Below are positions 18,195-25,793 of a stretch of DNA of 50,895 bases, piece by piece. Made by a program: the position numbers and the translations under genes. A model generated the notes under the pieces. It was not told the origin of the DNA, searched no databases, and was given only the letters and a program-made list of their open reading frames with translations. Numbering within the stretch: the stretch's first letter is position 1; every line of letters starts with the position of its first letter. This stretch comes from Paenibacillus paridis. GTDB lineage: Bacteria > Bacillota > Bacilli > Paenibacillales > Paenibacillaceae. The DNA is taken from the NCBI RefSeq assembly GCF_006345825.1, contig NZ_VCIX01000038.1:1-50895 (forward strand). The letters are read 5' to 3'.

Positions 18195-18212
18195 TTGTGA
18201 AAAATTACACAA
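18195..18212. promoter_or_regulatory. Rex operator upstream of the NADH dehydrogenase gene
   Basis: TTGTGAAAAATTACACAA matches the Rex consensus TTGTGAANNNNTTCACAA at 17 of 18 positions. Rex represses respiratory and fermentative genes when NADH is low. The site lies between the gene start and a TATAAT-like -10 (minus, 18233-18238), a position suited to repression. Confidence 0.8.
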
Positions 18213-18484
18213 GCTAAACCGAATATCTATAATTATAAGTTCAGTGTGTTCTAAATAGAGCGGTTTTATCAATGAACCAACCGCTAATAAGCGACAGCTT
18301 TCGCCACCGTTTGCAAGCAGTCCCGTGCATAACATACATCAGAAATTTTACATAGTTTTCTTTGAAAGTTCAAGGGCAAAATATACGAAATTGTTTAGAA
18401 CTCTATACAAATTAATTATTTCCTTCTTCTTCCTCGAAGGACTATAATTGAAATCGTAAAGCTTAAAATGTGGAGGTGGCTACA
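18213..18484. other. Divergent promoter region of yumB and yumC
   Basis: About 270 bp of AT-rich DNA with no gene. A possible plus-strand -10 TATAAT lies at about 18442-18447, before yumC. Open frames here have no ribosome site. Confidence 0.45.
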
Positions 18485-19486
18485 ATGTCTAACTCTGAAT
18501 TTGCTGTAAGTCCCGTCGATATTCTAATCATCGGAGGCGGGCCGACAGGATTATTCGCGGCTTTCTACGGCGGTATGCGCCAAGCCTCAGTCAAGATTAT
18601 CGAAAGCATGCCCCAGCTTGGCGGCCAGCTTGCTGCGTTATATCCGGAAAAATATATATACGATGTAGCTGGCTTTCCCAAAGTGACAGCGCAAGAGCTT
18701 GTTGACCGGCTGAAGGAGCAGCTTTCTCATTTTCAGCAGGAAATCTGTCTCGAAGAGAAAGTTACCAAAGTCATCAAGCATGACGATCGCCTCTTTGAAA
18801 TTATAACGGACAAAACCATACATTATGCCAAAGCGGTCATTATTACAGCGGGAGTGGGCGCATTCGAGCCACGGCGATTGGAGCTTCCTGAAGCAGCTGC
18901 ATTCGAGAAGAGCAATCTGCATTATTTTGTAGGTGATTTACAGCGGTTTAAGGGGCAGCGAGTGCTGATAAGCGGTGGCGGCGACTCAGCGGTCGATTGG
19001 TCATTAATGCTTGAACCGATCGCAGAGAGCGTGACTCTCATTCATCGGCGCGACAAATTCCGGGCGCATGAGCATAGCGTAGAAAATCTTATGAATTCTA
19101 AAGTAACCGTGCTTACACCATTCGAAATCACGAAGCTTCATGGCGATAAGAGCATTACCCAGGTTACGTTGTCCAATGTCAAAACAATGGAAACAACCGA
19201 ACTAGAGGTTGATGCCGTCATCGTAAACTTTGGCTTTATCTCTGCTTTGGGTCCGATTGCAGAGTGGGGAATCGATCTTCAAGGTAGCTCGATTATTGTA
19301 GACACAAGAATGGAAACGAACATTCCGGGACTCTTCGCCGCCGGGGATATTACGACGTATCCCGGCAAGCTGAAGCTAATCGCCGTTGGCTTCGGTGAGG
19401 CACCCACAGCTATTAACAATGCGAAGGTTTATATCGATCCAAGCGCTAAGCTCTCACCTGGTCACAGCAGCAATATGAAGCTATAA
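18485..19486 (+). CDS. yumC: Ferredoxin-NADP+ reductase, type 2 (YumC/Fnr2)
   Basis: 333 aa from ATG 18485, with GGAGG 8 nt upstream. It is a thioredoxin-reductase-like flavoprotein lacking the redox CxxC. FAD fold: [24 protein letters not shown] fold: [20 protein letters not shown]; a third FAD contact is [21 protein letters not shown]. It passes electrons between NADPH and ferredoxin or flavodoxin. The gene is divergent from yumB, reproducing the Bacillus yumB/yumC neighbourhood. The C-terminal [15 protein letters not shown] is the family tail. Confidence 0.95.
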   Translation: MSNSEFAVSPVDILIIGGGPTGLFAAFYGGMRQASVKIIESMPQLGGQLAALYPEKYIYDVAGFPKVTAQELVDRLKEQLSHFQQEICLEEKVTKVIKHDDRLFEIITDKTIHYAKAVIITAGVGAFEPRRLELPEAAAFEKSNLHYFVGDLQRFKGQRVLISGGGDSAVDWSLMLEPIAESVTLIHRRDKFRAHEHSVENLMNSKVTVLTPFEITKLHGDKSITQVTLSNVKTMETTELEVDAVIVNFGFISALGPIAEWGIDLQGSSIIVDTRMETNIPGLFAAGDITTYPGKLKLIAVGFGEAPTAINNAKVYIDPSAKLSPGHSSNMKL

Positions 19487-19524
19487 CGCCGAGGCTTGCT
19501 TCTAAATATATCTTTAAAAAATAA

Positions 19525-19611
19525 ACATAAGGGTATCCTAACCTTGGCTTGTTAATCTCAAACACCTACTGCATACATATGCCAGGTGTGCCAAGGAGGA
19601 TACCCTTATGT
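19525..19611 (+). promoter_or_regulatory. 87-nt hairpin burying the ribosome site and start codon of the Cys-rich gene
   Basis: The left arm 19525-19548 pairs with the right arm 19590-19611 over 22 base pairs with only an AA bulge. The right arm contains AAGGAGG and the ATG of the next gene. Inside, ACACCT (19562) pairs with AGGTGT (19584) and GCAT with ATGC, giving a nested stem that abuts the right arm. In mRNA this would block ribosome access. On the minus strand the stem is followed by TTTATTTTTT, so it could also end transcripts coming from sda. Confidence 0.8.
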
Positions 19612-19847
19612 TTTGTCCGGTTTGCAACGGAATTCAGTCTCTGCATGTAAGCTGCTCCTCTTGCGCTAGCGCAACTGTGGATTGCGGCCGTTCATCTGAT
19701 CTGACAGGTCCTTATGCTCCCTATGAGCAGATCAAGGACGAGCCGCTCTTTAGCGATATGCATTTGTGTGATGCTTCATCCTGTAAGCATCTTCTATATT
19801 GCTCTACCTGCAATCAAACATCTGAGGTTACGGTTAACGAGTGGTGA
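19608..19847 (+). CDS. Cys-rich mini-protein with two zinc-knuckle-like pairs
   Basis: 79 aa. The start is supported by AAGGAGG 8 nt before ATG. Cysteine pairs CPVC (3-6), CSSC (16-19), a single Cys26, and a later C(x4)C and CSTC set suggest one or two zinc sites. The centre GRSSDLTGPYAPYEQIKDEP and HLLYCSTCNQTSEV look protein-like, and I recall similar small proteins in Bacillales, but I cannot name the family. It follows yumC by 121 bp. Its start lies inside a long hairpin (19525-19611), implying translational control. Confidence 0.75.
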   Translation: MFCPVCNGIQSLHVSCSSCASATVDCGRSSDLTGPYAPYEQIKDEPLFSDMHLCDASSCKHLLYCSTCNQTSEVTVNEW

Positions 19848-19880
19848 TCAGGTCATGGTAGCGGGAGCACTGTGTGCGGT

Positions 19881-20024
19881 TCAAGCGGTAATTTTGACCG
19901 CTTCCGGATTTAGACGCCTTCGTTTCATTTCGATTGCTAACATGCGAATGAATTCGGGCTCCAATTCAAACTGAATAGCTGCATAATAAGTGTCTACTAG
20001 CATTTCGTCGGACAGTAGCTCCAT
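19881..20024 (-). CDS. sda: Sporulation inhibitor Sda (checkpoint protein)
   Basis: 47 aa, too short for routine gene calling. The start MELLSDEMLVDTYYAAIQFE and the segment EFIRMLAIEMKRRRL match Bacillus subtilis Sda (46 aa: LSDELL, a Tyr-centred helix, then FI...E.KRR.L), including the two-helix hairpin that binds the sporulation kinases KinA and KinB. AAAGGG lies 8 nt before ATG 20024. Sda stops sporulation when replication initiation is disturbed. In Bacillus its transcription depends on DnaA, and here a DnaA-box cluster lies directly upstream (20104-20202). Confidence 0.93.
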   Translation of the reverse strand: MELLSDEMLVDTYYAAIQFELEPEFIRMLAIEMKRRRLNPEAVKITA

Positions 20025-20065
20025 ACTACACACCCTTTCTTCCATCCATTGGTTATTTCTTTATC

Positions 20066-20094
20066 ATAGTAGCATGGCACTATTAGAAGGACAA
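20066..20094 (-). promoter_or_regulatory. sda: Promoter of sda
   Basis: Minus strand TTGTCC, a 17-bp spacer, then TACTAT, about 40 bp before the sda start codon. The DnaA boxes begin 10 bp upstream of the -35. Confidence 0.65.
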
Positions 20095-20103
20095 CAGGCC
20101 TAG

Positions 20104-20202
20104 TTATACACAAGATGTTGTGGATACGGTGTGCATAGTGTGTGTATATACGTCGAACAATAAGCAAATTCAGCGTGGATAATGTGGATAGAGTTATCCA
20201 CA
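20104..20202. promoter_or_regulatory. Cluster of seven DnaA boxes upstream of sda
   Basis: Perfect TTATNCACA boxes lie at 20104-20112 (TTATACACA) and 20194-20202 (TTATCCACA). Single-mismatch boxes on the other strand lie at 20119-20127, 20130-20138, 20141-20149, 20174-20182 and 20183-20191. Seven sites in 99 bp is far above background and fits DnaA control of sda. A DNA-unwinding AT-rich stretch like an origin is not present next to it. Confidence 0.88.
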
Positions 20203-20310
20203 GGTCATTTTCCCGCTCCTCTCTATAAAAAACTTTAATCGAAATCTATAAATCTATTAATGGAATATATTGACTCTCTTAACTAAAACCTTCAAACCTT
20301 CCCTTTTACG

Positions 20311-20340
20311 CAAAAAAAAGCCCGTTTGGGCTATTTTTTG
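20311..20340 (-). terminator. Terminator of the metallophosphoesterase-ABC operon
   Basis: AGCCC, a four-base loop and GGGCT, followed by eight Ts on the minus strand. The plus strand also has a T run, so it may work in both directions. Confidence 0.85.
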
Positions 20341-20346
20341 TTCCTT

Positions 20347-21228
20347 TTACAGCTTCACTTCAAATTCAGCCGACGAAAGCCAAGTCGAGCTTGCAAAATC
20401 TCTGCCCCGTACAATGACCTTATCGTTATAAACGTCTACATAATAGCCTTGGCTGCCTTCTTTGTATTCATCCTCGTTCGTCCACAGATAAGCGACGGAA
20501 GCAGCGTTAAACATCGTTCCGCTCCCTTCCTGCCCCCTATAGCAGGCAAGTCCCGCTTCCAGTTCCCAATGTGTATGTCCGTTGAACATGATCGCCTGGG
20601 GATGCTTCGCCAGAATCGCTTTCAATTCCTCGTCCTGCGTTACGCCATACCAGCCCTGCTCTTCTAGCGAGCCTGCAACCGTATTTTTCAAAGGCTGATG
20701 GAGGAATACAAATACCGGCTTCAAGCGCGGTACTTCTTCATTTAGCTTCTCATCAAGCCAAGCTAATTGTTCCTCCGTCAAATAAGCGAAATCTTTTAAG
20801 CCTCTCTCCGAGCCCAGAAAAATAAATTGAAAGCCATTCAGCCATACATCGTAATACGGGCCGTTCATCCCCGTAAACCGTTCGTATAGCTTCAGCTGAT
20901 TGCTCCACTCGCCCAGAAAAATATCATGGTTGCCGTACGTGAACCACATCGGCGGCAAGCTTGCTTTATGCTCCTGCCAAATGCGGGCAAGCTCCTCATA
21001 CTCTGCCCGAAGCCCGCGATCCGTAACGTCGCCGACATGCATGATGCCTACGCTGTTTGTTGCATGGACAGCGATATCCCGCAGCGCTTGGCCAAAATGC
21101 TCATTATGGATATGGTCGCTTTCCGCGGTGACATGGGTATCCGTAATGACCTGAAAGCTAAGAATAGGCAAACTCGATCGCTGCTCCTCACCCAGAGGAG
21201 CCTTATCCTCATATGGCTGGTTTTGCAT
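20347..21228 (-). CDS. Calcineurin-type metallophosphoesterase
   Basis: 293 aa cytoplasmic phosphoesterase. All metal-binding motifs are intact: TDTH (D-x-H), HVGDVTDRG (GD), TYGNHDIFLG (GNHD), FLHQPL and FNGHTHWE (GHTH). No signal peptide is seen. GGGAG lies 7 nt before ATG 21228. It is the last gene of a six-gene operon containing two permeases, a binding protein, a HAD phosphatase and an SMR transporter. Substrate unknown; by context a phosphodiester brought in by the transporter is a reasonable guess. Confidence 0.88.
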   Translation of the reverse strand: MQNQPYEDKAPLGEEQRSSLPILSFQVITDTHVTAESDHIHNEHFGQALRDIAVHATNSVGIMHVGDVTDRGLRAEYEELARIWQEHKASLPPMWFTYGNHDIFLGEWSNQLKLYERFTGMNGPYYDVWLNGFQFIFLGSERGLKDFAYLTEEQLAWLDEKLNEEVPRLKPVFVFLHQPLKNTVAGSLEEQGWYGVTQDEELKAILAKHPQAIMFNGHTHWELEAGLACYRGQEGSGTMFNAASVAYLWTNEDEYKEGSQGYYVDVYNDKVIVRGRDFASSTWLSSAEFEVKL

Positions 21229-21255
21229 CCCAACACTCCCTTCCCTTTCATCCGT

Positions 21256-21597
21256 TTAGTGACTTTTCACGCTCATGTTCAAGCCAACCACGCCTGCAAC
21301 GATCACAACGATCCACAGCAGCGAGGCGAGCGGCAGCTTTTCATGAAAGACCGTAAAGCTAACCAATGTGATCAAAATAATGCCTATGCCCGACCAGATG
21401 GCGTAAGCCACGCTTACATTCATATACGCAAGCGCAAAATTAAGCAGCGTGAAGCTTGCGCCATAAAAGATAAACATAAGCACTGACGGCCATAACCGGG
21501 AGAAGCCTGCCGAATATTTCATGGACACGGTTCCCGAAAGCTCCAGCACGATGGCCAGCAGCAGAAAGGTCCAGCCCCAGCCCGCATCACCTTTCAT
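21256..21597 (-). CDS. Small multidrug resistance (SMR) family transporter
   Basis: 113 aa from ATG 21597, with AGGAGG 7 nt upstream; longer starts lack a site. It has four membrane helices. Glu19 in LAIVLELSGTVSMKYSAGF corresponds to the essential proton/drug-binding Glu14 of EmrE, and the later YAIWSGIGIILIT is the SMR signature. It overlaps the end of the HAD gene by 11 bp, so the two are tightly coupled. SMR proteins export cations such as quaternary amines or guanidinium; a dimer partner is not encoded here, so it probably acts as a homodimer. Confidence 0.9.
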   Translation of the reverse strand: MKGDAGWGWTFLLLAIVLELSGTVSMKYSAGFSRLWPSVLMFIFYGASFTLLNFALAYMNVSVAYAIWSGIGIILITLVSFTVFHEKLPLASLLWIVVIVAGVVGLNMSVKSH

Positions 21598-22381
21598 GAG
21601 CATGCCTCCTGATGGACAGCTGCCCATATCCTTCAATCACTTCATCGGCATTGGGGAACCACGCCGTGGCAGTCCCCTCACGTGCCGCATCTGCGATGCC
21701 AATCGTAACGGCAGCCCCTGCCGCCTGCCCCATCCGCATATCTCCGTTCGTATCGCCGATAATCGCGGTGTCCGAGCATGCCAACCCCAGCAGCCGGCAA
21801 GCCAGCACCATCATGTCCGGGAACGGTTTTCCTTGCTCGACCTGGTCTGTGCCGATAATGACGTCAAAATAATGCTTAATCCCAAGCCATTCCAAATGCA
21901 TGATTGCGGCTTCCGTATCGTCTGCGGTAACCACGCCTAGCTTCATGCCGTTCTCCTTGCAGCTTTGCAAGAAATGCAGCGTTCCCGGCAGCGGACGAGC
22001 TGGCCGCAAGCGCGCCAGCTCTTGGTCCGCATGTTTCCTCGCATGCTGCACAAGCTCCATCGCTTCCGCCCAGGAGAGACCTGCCAGGTAACCTTGCCAA
22101 GCAAGCACGGCGTAAAGGTCCTGCATCGAACCCATTGCAAGCGGACCGTTCCGGTCATAATCAACGATATGGCCTGCCTCGTCATGAATGGAGCCCCACA
22201 GCCTTGGGATCACCGCCTGATCGAAGGCCAACCCCCGGGACCGAAGCTGCTCCCCAAACGAATGAAATACCGATTCGCTCCAGCAGCCCCACATCGCAAT
22301 AAAATCAAGCAGCGTACCGTCTTTATCAAACAAGATGCCTGTCACCTTGTAGGTTTGATCGTTTATGATTAAGTCAGGCAT
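21587..22381 (-). CDS. HAD-family phosphatase (phosphoglycolate-phosphatase-like)
   Basis: About 264 aa. ATG 22381 (11 nt after GGAG) is preferred; ATG 22390 or GTG 22393 are possible. HAD motifs in order: FDKDGTLLD (motif I nucleophile Asp), VVTADDTE (motif II Thr), GKPFPDMM (motif III Lys) and IIGDTNGDMRM (motif IV Asp). The cap is helical, between motifs I and II. It lies between the binding-protein gene and the SMR gene. Likely removes phosphate from a small molecule that I cannot specify. Confidence 0.88.
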   Translation of the reverse strand: MPDLIINDQTYKVTGILFDKDGTLLDFIAMWGCWSESVFHSFGEQLRSRGLAFDQAVIPRLWGSIHDEAGHIVDYDRNGPLAMGSMQDLYAVLAWQGYLAGLSWAEAMELVQHARKHADQELARLRPARPLPGTLHFLQSCKENGMKLGVVTADDTEAAIMHLEWLGIKHYFDVIIGTDQVEQGKPFPDMMVLACRLLGLACSDTAIIGDTNGDMRMGQAAGAAVTIGIADAAREGTATAWFPNADEVIEGYGQLSIRRHAHER

Positions 22382-22402
22382 AGTGTTCATCACTCCTGTT
22401 TT

Positions 22403-23749
22403 CTATTTCAAACGGTCTAGCTCCTTCTGCGCGGTTGCCTGGGCTTCCTTAAGCGCCTGCTCCGCCGGTACGTTCGCGATTTGAACCTTATCTGCCGCAA
22501 TCGTAAGCGCATCGTTGATTTTGCCGCCAGTTGGGTCTTGGAACGGTGCGGATGCGTGAGCAGCCTGCATAAGCGGAATTTTAATTTGCGGGTTTTGCTC
22601 GCTAAATGCTTTATAGCTCTCATCCTCAAGCGCGGATGAACGAACGGCGATATAACCCGTGCTGATCGACCATGAAGCGGTATTTTCCGGTTGCGAGAAG
22701 AACGTCAGCCACTCGTAGGCAGCTGCCTTCTGCTCGTCGCTCACGCCTGCCGGAATGCCCGCCATAATGGCCGACGCTACCGGTTTCCCTGCGCCAACGC
22801 CTTCCCAGCCCGGTTGTTCCATTGCCGCTACGATATTGAAATCAAGATCCCCTTGGTCGCCGCTTGAGCCCGTGTAGCCGGCCGCTTGGCCTTTCATGAC
22901 ATCATCGATCGTTTTGTACCAATATTCCCAGCCTTGTCCGCCGGAGTGAATGGACATGATCTTATCTTCATGAATCCATTTGCGGAACGATTCCCAAGTC
23001 TCGATCCATTCCGGCGAATCGATCGTAACGGTTTTGCCGTCTTCGCTAAGCACGCTGCCGCCTTTGCTGAATACCGCATCCATCATATTGTCCTTGCCCC
23101 ACATCGGTTCCCAACCGAAAAAGGTTGTTTTGCCGCCTTCTTTAGTGGTCATCTTGGCTGCCGATGCTGCAAGGGCTTCCCAGGTCTTGAAATTTTCCGG
23201 CGTTAGCCCGTTCTTCTCCAGCGCATCCTTGCGGTAATACATGATTTGGGTTGTCCCGTACATCGGAAGAAAATATTGCTTACCGTCCAGCTGTCCCTGC
23301 TCCAAAAAGGTTTGAACGAAGTCTTCGCTATGGAATGAATCATCCGCTGCGATCAAATCGCTCATATCAGCGAACAAGCCTTTGCCCGCCCAATTCATAT
23401 TAGAGGATAGAACAGCAGCAGGAGCCTGCTTTGCCGCAATGGCAGCCTGAAGCTTTTGCTCCGTTTCGGTATAATCCGCCTGCGCGATTCCTTTAACAAT
23501 CACGTCTTGCTGCGAGCTGTTGAACAGCTCGATCTTCTCCTTCATCGTATCGCCGAGCTTGCCGCCCAGGCCGTACCAGAATTCGATCGTTACCGGTTCT
23601 TTTGGCGCAGAAGCCTCTGTAGGGGCAGCCCCGCCGTTTGTTCCCTCATTCGTGCCAACATTCGTACTGCCGGAAGCTTGTCCACAAGCTGTAAGCACCG
23701 TAAAGCACAACACCATCGATACCGCTAATCCCTGCTTCATCTTAACCAT
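22403..23749 (-). CDS. Sugar/glycerol-phosphate-type ABC binding lipoprotein
   Basis: 448 aa from ATG 23749 (GGAGG 11 nt upstream). The signal peptide ends in LTACGQAS, a lipobox, followed by a Gly/Asn/Thr linker. The mature protein is a family 1 extracellular binding protein; VTIEFWYGLGGKLGDTMKEK and the sites around KAAAYEWLTFFSQPENTASW recall UgpB-type proteins. It is preceded by two matching permeases and lacks an ATPase in the operon. A glycerol-phosphate or glycerophosphodiester substrate is suggested by the two phosphatases downstream, but a sugar cannot be excluded. Confidence 0.9.
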   Translation of the reverse strand: MVKMKQGLAVSMVLCFTVLTACGQASGSTNVGTNEGTNGGAAPTEASAPKEPVTIEFWYGLGGKLGDTMKEKIELFNSSQQDVIVKGIAQADYTETEQKLQAAIAAKQAPAAVLSSNMNWAGKGLFADMSDLIAADDSFHSEDFVQTFLEQGQLDGKQYFLPMYGTTQIMYYRKDALEKNGLTPENFKTWEALAASAAKMTTKEGGKTTFFGWEPMWGKDNMMDAVFSKGGSVLSEDGKTVTIDSPEWIETWESFRKWIHEDKIMSIHSGGQGWEYWYKTIDDVMKGQAAGYTGSSGDQGDLDFNIVAAMEQPGWEGVGAGKPVASAIMAGIPAGVSDEQKAAAYEWLTFFSQPENTASWSISTGYIAVRSSALEDESYKAFSEQNPQIKIPLMQAAHASAPFQDPTGGKINDALTIAADKVQIANVPAEQALKEAQATAQKELDRLK

Positions 23750-23806
23750 CGTTTCTGATTCCTCCACTCTATTTGTGTACTGCTGCAAAACAAGAACGAA
23801 CCGGGT

Positions 23807-24649
23807 TTACCCTTTGCTCGCGCCGGTCGACATATTAAAGCTTTTCATAATCGTCTTCTGCGCAAAAAGAAACAAAACCAGCAGCGGCGCGATCGTAAAT
23901 GAGCTTGCTGCCATAATGAGCGGCCATTTCAGCCCGTAAGCCCCTCCTTCCACGAAGAAGCTTCTGAGCCCCGCCGATACAAGCTGCAGATCAGGATTTT
24001 TCGTAATCAGCATCGGCCAGAAGTAGTTGTTATAATGATCAATGAACGTGATAAGAGCGAGAACAACGAAAGAGGAACGCGTGACCGGGACCAGAATCGA
24101 CCACAAAATCCGCATATGCGATGCCCCATCGATCTGCCCTGCTTCTACCAGCTCATGCGACACCTGCAGGAATGCCTGCCTAATTAGAAAAATCGAAAAA
24201 ACGCTGACGCAATTGGACAAAATCAATCCCGCATACGAGTCCAGCAAATGCAGCTTGGCCAGAATCATATAGCTGGGCAAGTAAACCGCCGTACTCGGAA
24301 TCATATAACCAAGCATGATGATTGCGGTAAAAGCTTTTTTTAGGCGAAAGCGCATATGTGTCAAGGCATAGGCCATCATCGCCGAATTCAAGGCCTGAAG
24401 CAGGACGATAACGCCAGCCACGACGATACTGTTCGTTAAATACCGCCAAAACGGCGCTTCCAGCCATGCCTCCAAATAGTTGCCCCATTGCGGCGAGCTT
24501 GGCCAAAAGGTGGGCGGAAACTGCCAGATTTCATCATTGGTCTTGAGCGCGCTTGTGACCATCCAATAAAACGGGAAGGCCATCGCTCCGCTAAAAAGCA
24601 GCAGGAAAACGTGATGAAGTGTCCGGCGAATATGATAAGCTGCTTGCAT
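23807..24649 (-). CDS. Carbohydrate-type ABC permease (UgpE/MalG-like)
   Basis: 280 aa from ATG 24649, chosen because GGAG lies 10 nt upstream; ATG 24658 is too close to it. Six membrane helices and the EAA loop ELVEAGQIDGASHMRILWSI near residues 185-205 place it in the MalG/UgpE group. The ending TIMKSFNMSTGASKG is the family tail. It is the second permease of a heterodimer and lies 33 bp after the first. Confidence 0.93.
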   Translation of the reverse strand: MQAAYHIRRTLHHVFLLLFSGAMAFPFYWMVTSALKTNDEIWQFPPTFWPSSPQWGNYLEAWLEAPFWRYLTNSIVVAGVIVLLQALNSAMMAYALTHMRFRLKKAFTAIIMLGYMIPSTAVYLPSYMILAKLHLLDSYAGLILSNCVSVFSIFLIRQAFLQVSHELVEAGQIDGASHMRILWSILVPVTRSSFVVLALITFIDHYNNYFWPMLITKNPDLQLVSAGLRSFFVEGGAYGLKWPLIMAASSFTIAPLLVLFLFAQKTIMKSFNMSTGASKG

Positions 24650-24682
24650 GCCAGCCATTCTCCTTTCGATGTTGCTTTGCAG

Positions 24683-25564
24683 CTATGAGCTGTAATGAAC
24701 GGTTTTGCGACTGATTGCGAAGGACAGGATCGACAGCAGCATGCAGGCGATGACCAGCACGACCGCCACGGACGAGGCTTCGCCGATATCAAACGATTCA
24801 AAGGCTGACTGATAGTACATATAAAGCAGCGTTCTCGTGGAGCCTGCCGGCCCGCCCTGTGTCAGGACATTAATCTGGTCGTAAGCCTGCAGCGCGGATA
24901 TCGTCTGTACGATAAACAGAAACAGCGTGGTCGGTGAAATGAGCGGCAGCGTGATATGCCTCAGCTTACTCCAGCTTCCCGCTCCGTCAAGCTCGCCGGC
25001 CTGCAGCAGCTCGCGCGGCACATTTTGCAAAGCCACAATATAAAACACCATCGTCCAGCCGATCAGCTTCCAGACGGTGACGATCAGCACGCCTGCAAGC
25101 GCCCATTTCGTATCCTGCAGCCATCCGACCCCCTCCAGCCCAAACCAGCGCAGCGCCGTATTAGCCATTCCGACCTTGGGCTCGAATATCCATGACCATA
25201 CAATCGATACGGCTACTGTCGGCGTCACCCATGGCGAGAACATTAACGTCCGGTACCATGCCGCCCCCTTTAGGGACCGATTCAGCAGCAGCGCAAGCGC
25301 CAGGCCGCCAGCCATAACCGGCAGCACGCTGCCCAGGCAGAACAGAATCGTGACGCGAAGGGATTGATAGAAAGCCGGATTATCGAACAAATAAACATAG
25401 TTGTCGAAGCCTACGAATTGTTTGACCGGACTCATGAAGTCCCAATCTGTGAAGCTCAGATAGAAGATGGTTCCGAGCGGAATAATCCAGAACACGATCA
25501 ACGGAATTATTGCCGGCAGCGTAAAAAGCAGAGCCTTCCATTCCTTAGCCATATCGCGTGTCAT
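24683..25564 (-). CDS. Carbohydrate-type ABC permease (UgpA/MalF-like)
   Basis: 293 aa from ATG 25564, preceded by AGAGGAG a few bases upstream; a longer frame to 25645 runs into the control region. Six membrane helices with the EAA loop ELLQAGELDGAGSWSKLRHI around residues 185-205. The ending lies before GPAGSTRTLLYMYYQSAFES, typical of sugar permeases. First gene of the six-gene operon. The promoter region upstream holds a dyad and a weak Pho-box-like array. Confidence 0.92.
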   Translation of the reverse strand: MTRDMAKEWKALLFTLPAIIPLIVFWIIPLGTIFYLSFTDWDFMSPVKQFVGFDNYVYLFDNPAFYQSLRVTILFCLGSVLPVMAGGLALALLLNRSLKGAAWYRTLMFSPWVTPTVAVSIVWSWIFEPKVGMANTALRWFGLEGVGWLQDTKWALAGVLIVTVWKLIGWTMVFYIVALQNVPRELLQAGELDGAGSWSKLRHITLPLISPTTLFLFIVQTISALQAYDQINVLTQGGPAGSTRTLLYMYYQSAFESFDIGEASSVAVVLVIACMLLSILSFAISRKTVHYSS

Positions 25565-25638
25565 CAACTCCTCTATTAGATTCAATTTTCTTTTAACATT
25601 TGCTATAATTGTCGTATATCGTACCCCTTCACCTCTAT

Positions 25639-25658
25639 CGTACAAAAATTATTGTACG
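25639..25658. promoter_or_regulatory. Palindrome, candidate operator of the ABC operon
   Basis: CGTACAA, six bases, TTGTACG: a perfect 7-bp dyad between the first permease start and the likely minus-strand promoter. The divergent GbsR-like regulator is the obvious candidate to bind it. Confidence 0.5.
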
Positions 25659-25676
25659 TTCAGTGTATGATAGTTA

Positions 25677-25715
25677 CGTTATCGCCACGTCAACATTTAT
25701 TAAATGTCTTGTAAA
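25677..25715 (-). promoter_or_regulatory. Weak Pho-box-like repeat array before the ABC operon
   Basis: Minus strand TTTACA, TTTAAT, TTGACG and ATAACG recur with exact 11-nt spacing, the PhoP geometry, each matching TT(A/T)A(C/T)A at four or more of six positions. Chance in AT-rich DNA is a real alternative. Confidence 0.35.
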
Positions 25716-25793
25716 TTTCAGATGAAATACGGAATGGTAAATCGGTACGCGTGTCAGACGAATCATAAAATCCATGTTATGCGGGTGAGAGAT

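Noticed and set aside
20104..20202. Chromosomal replication origin
   Set aside because: Many DnaA boxes are present, but there is no adjacent AT-rich unwinding region and no dnaA or dnaN gene; the sda promoter explains the boxes.
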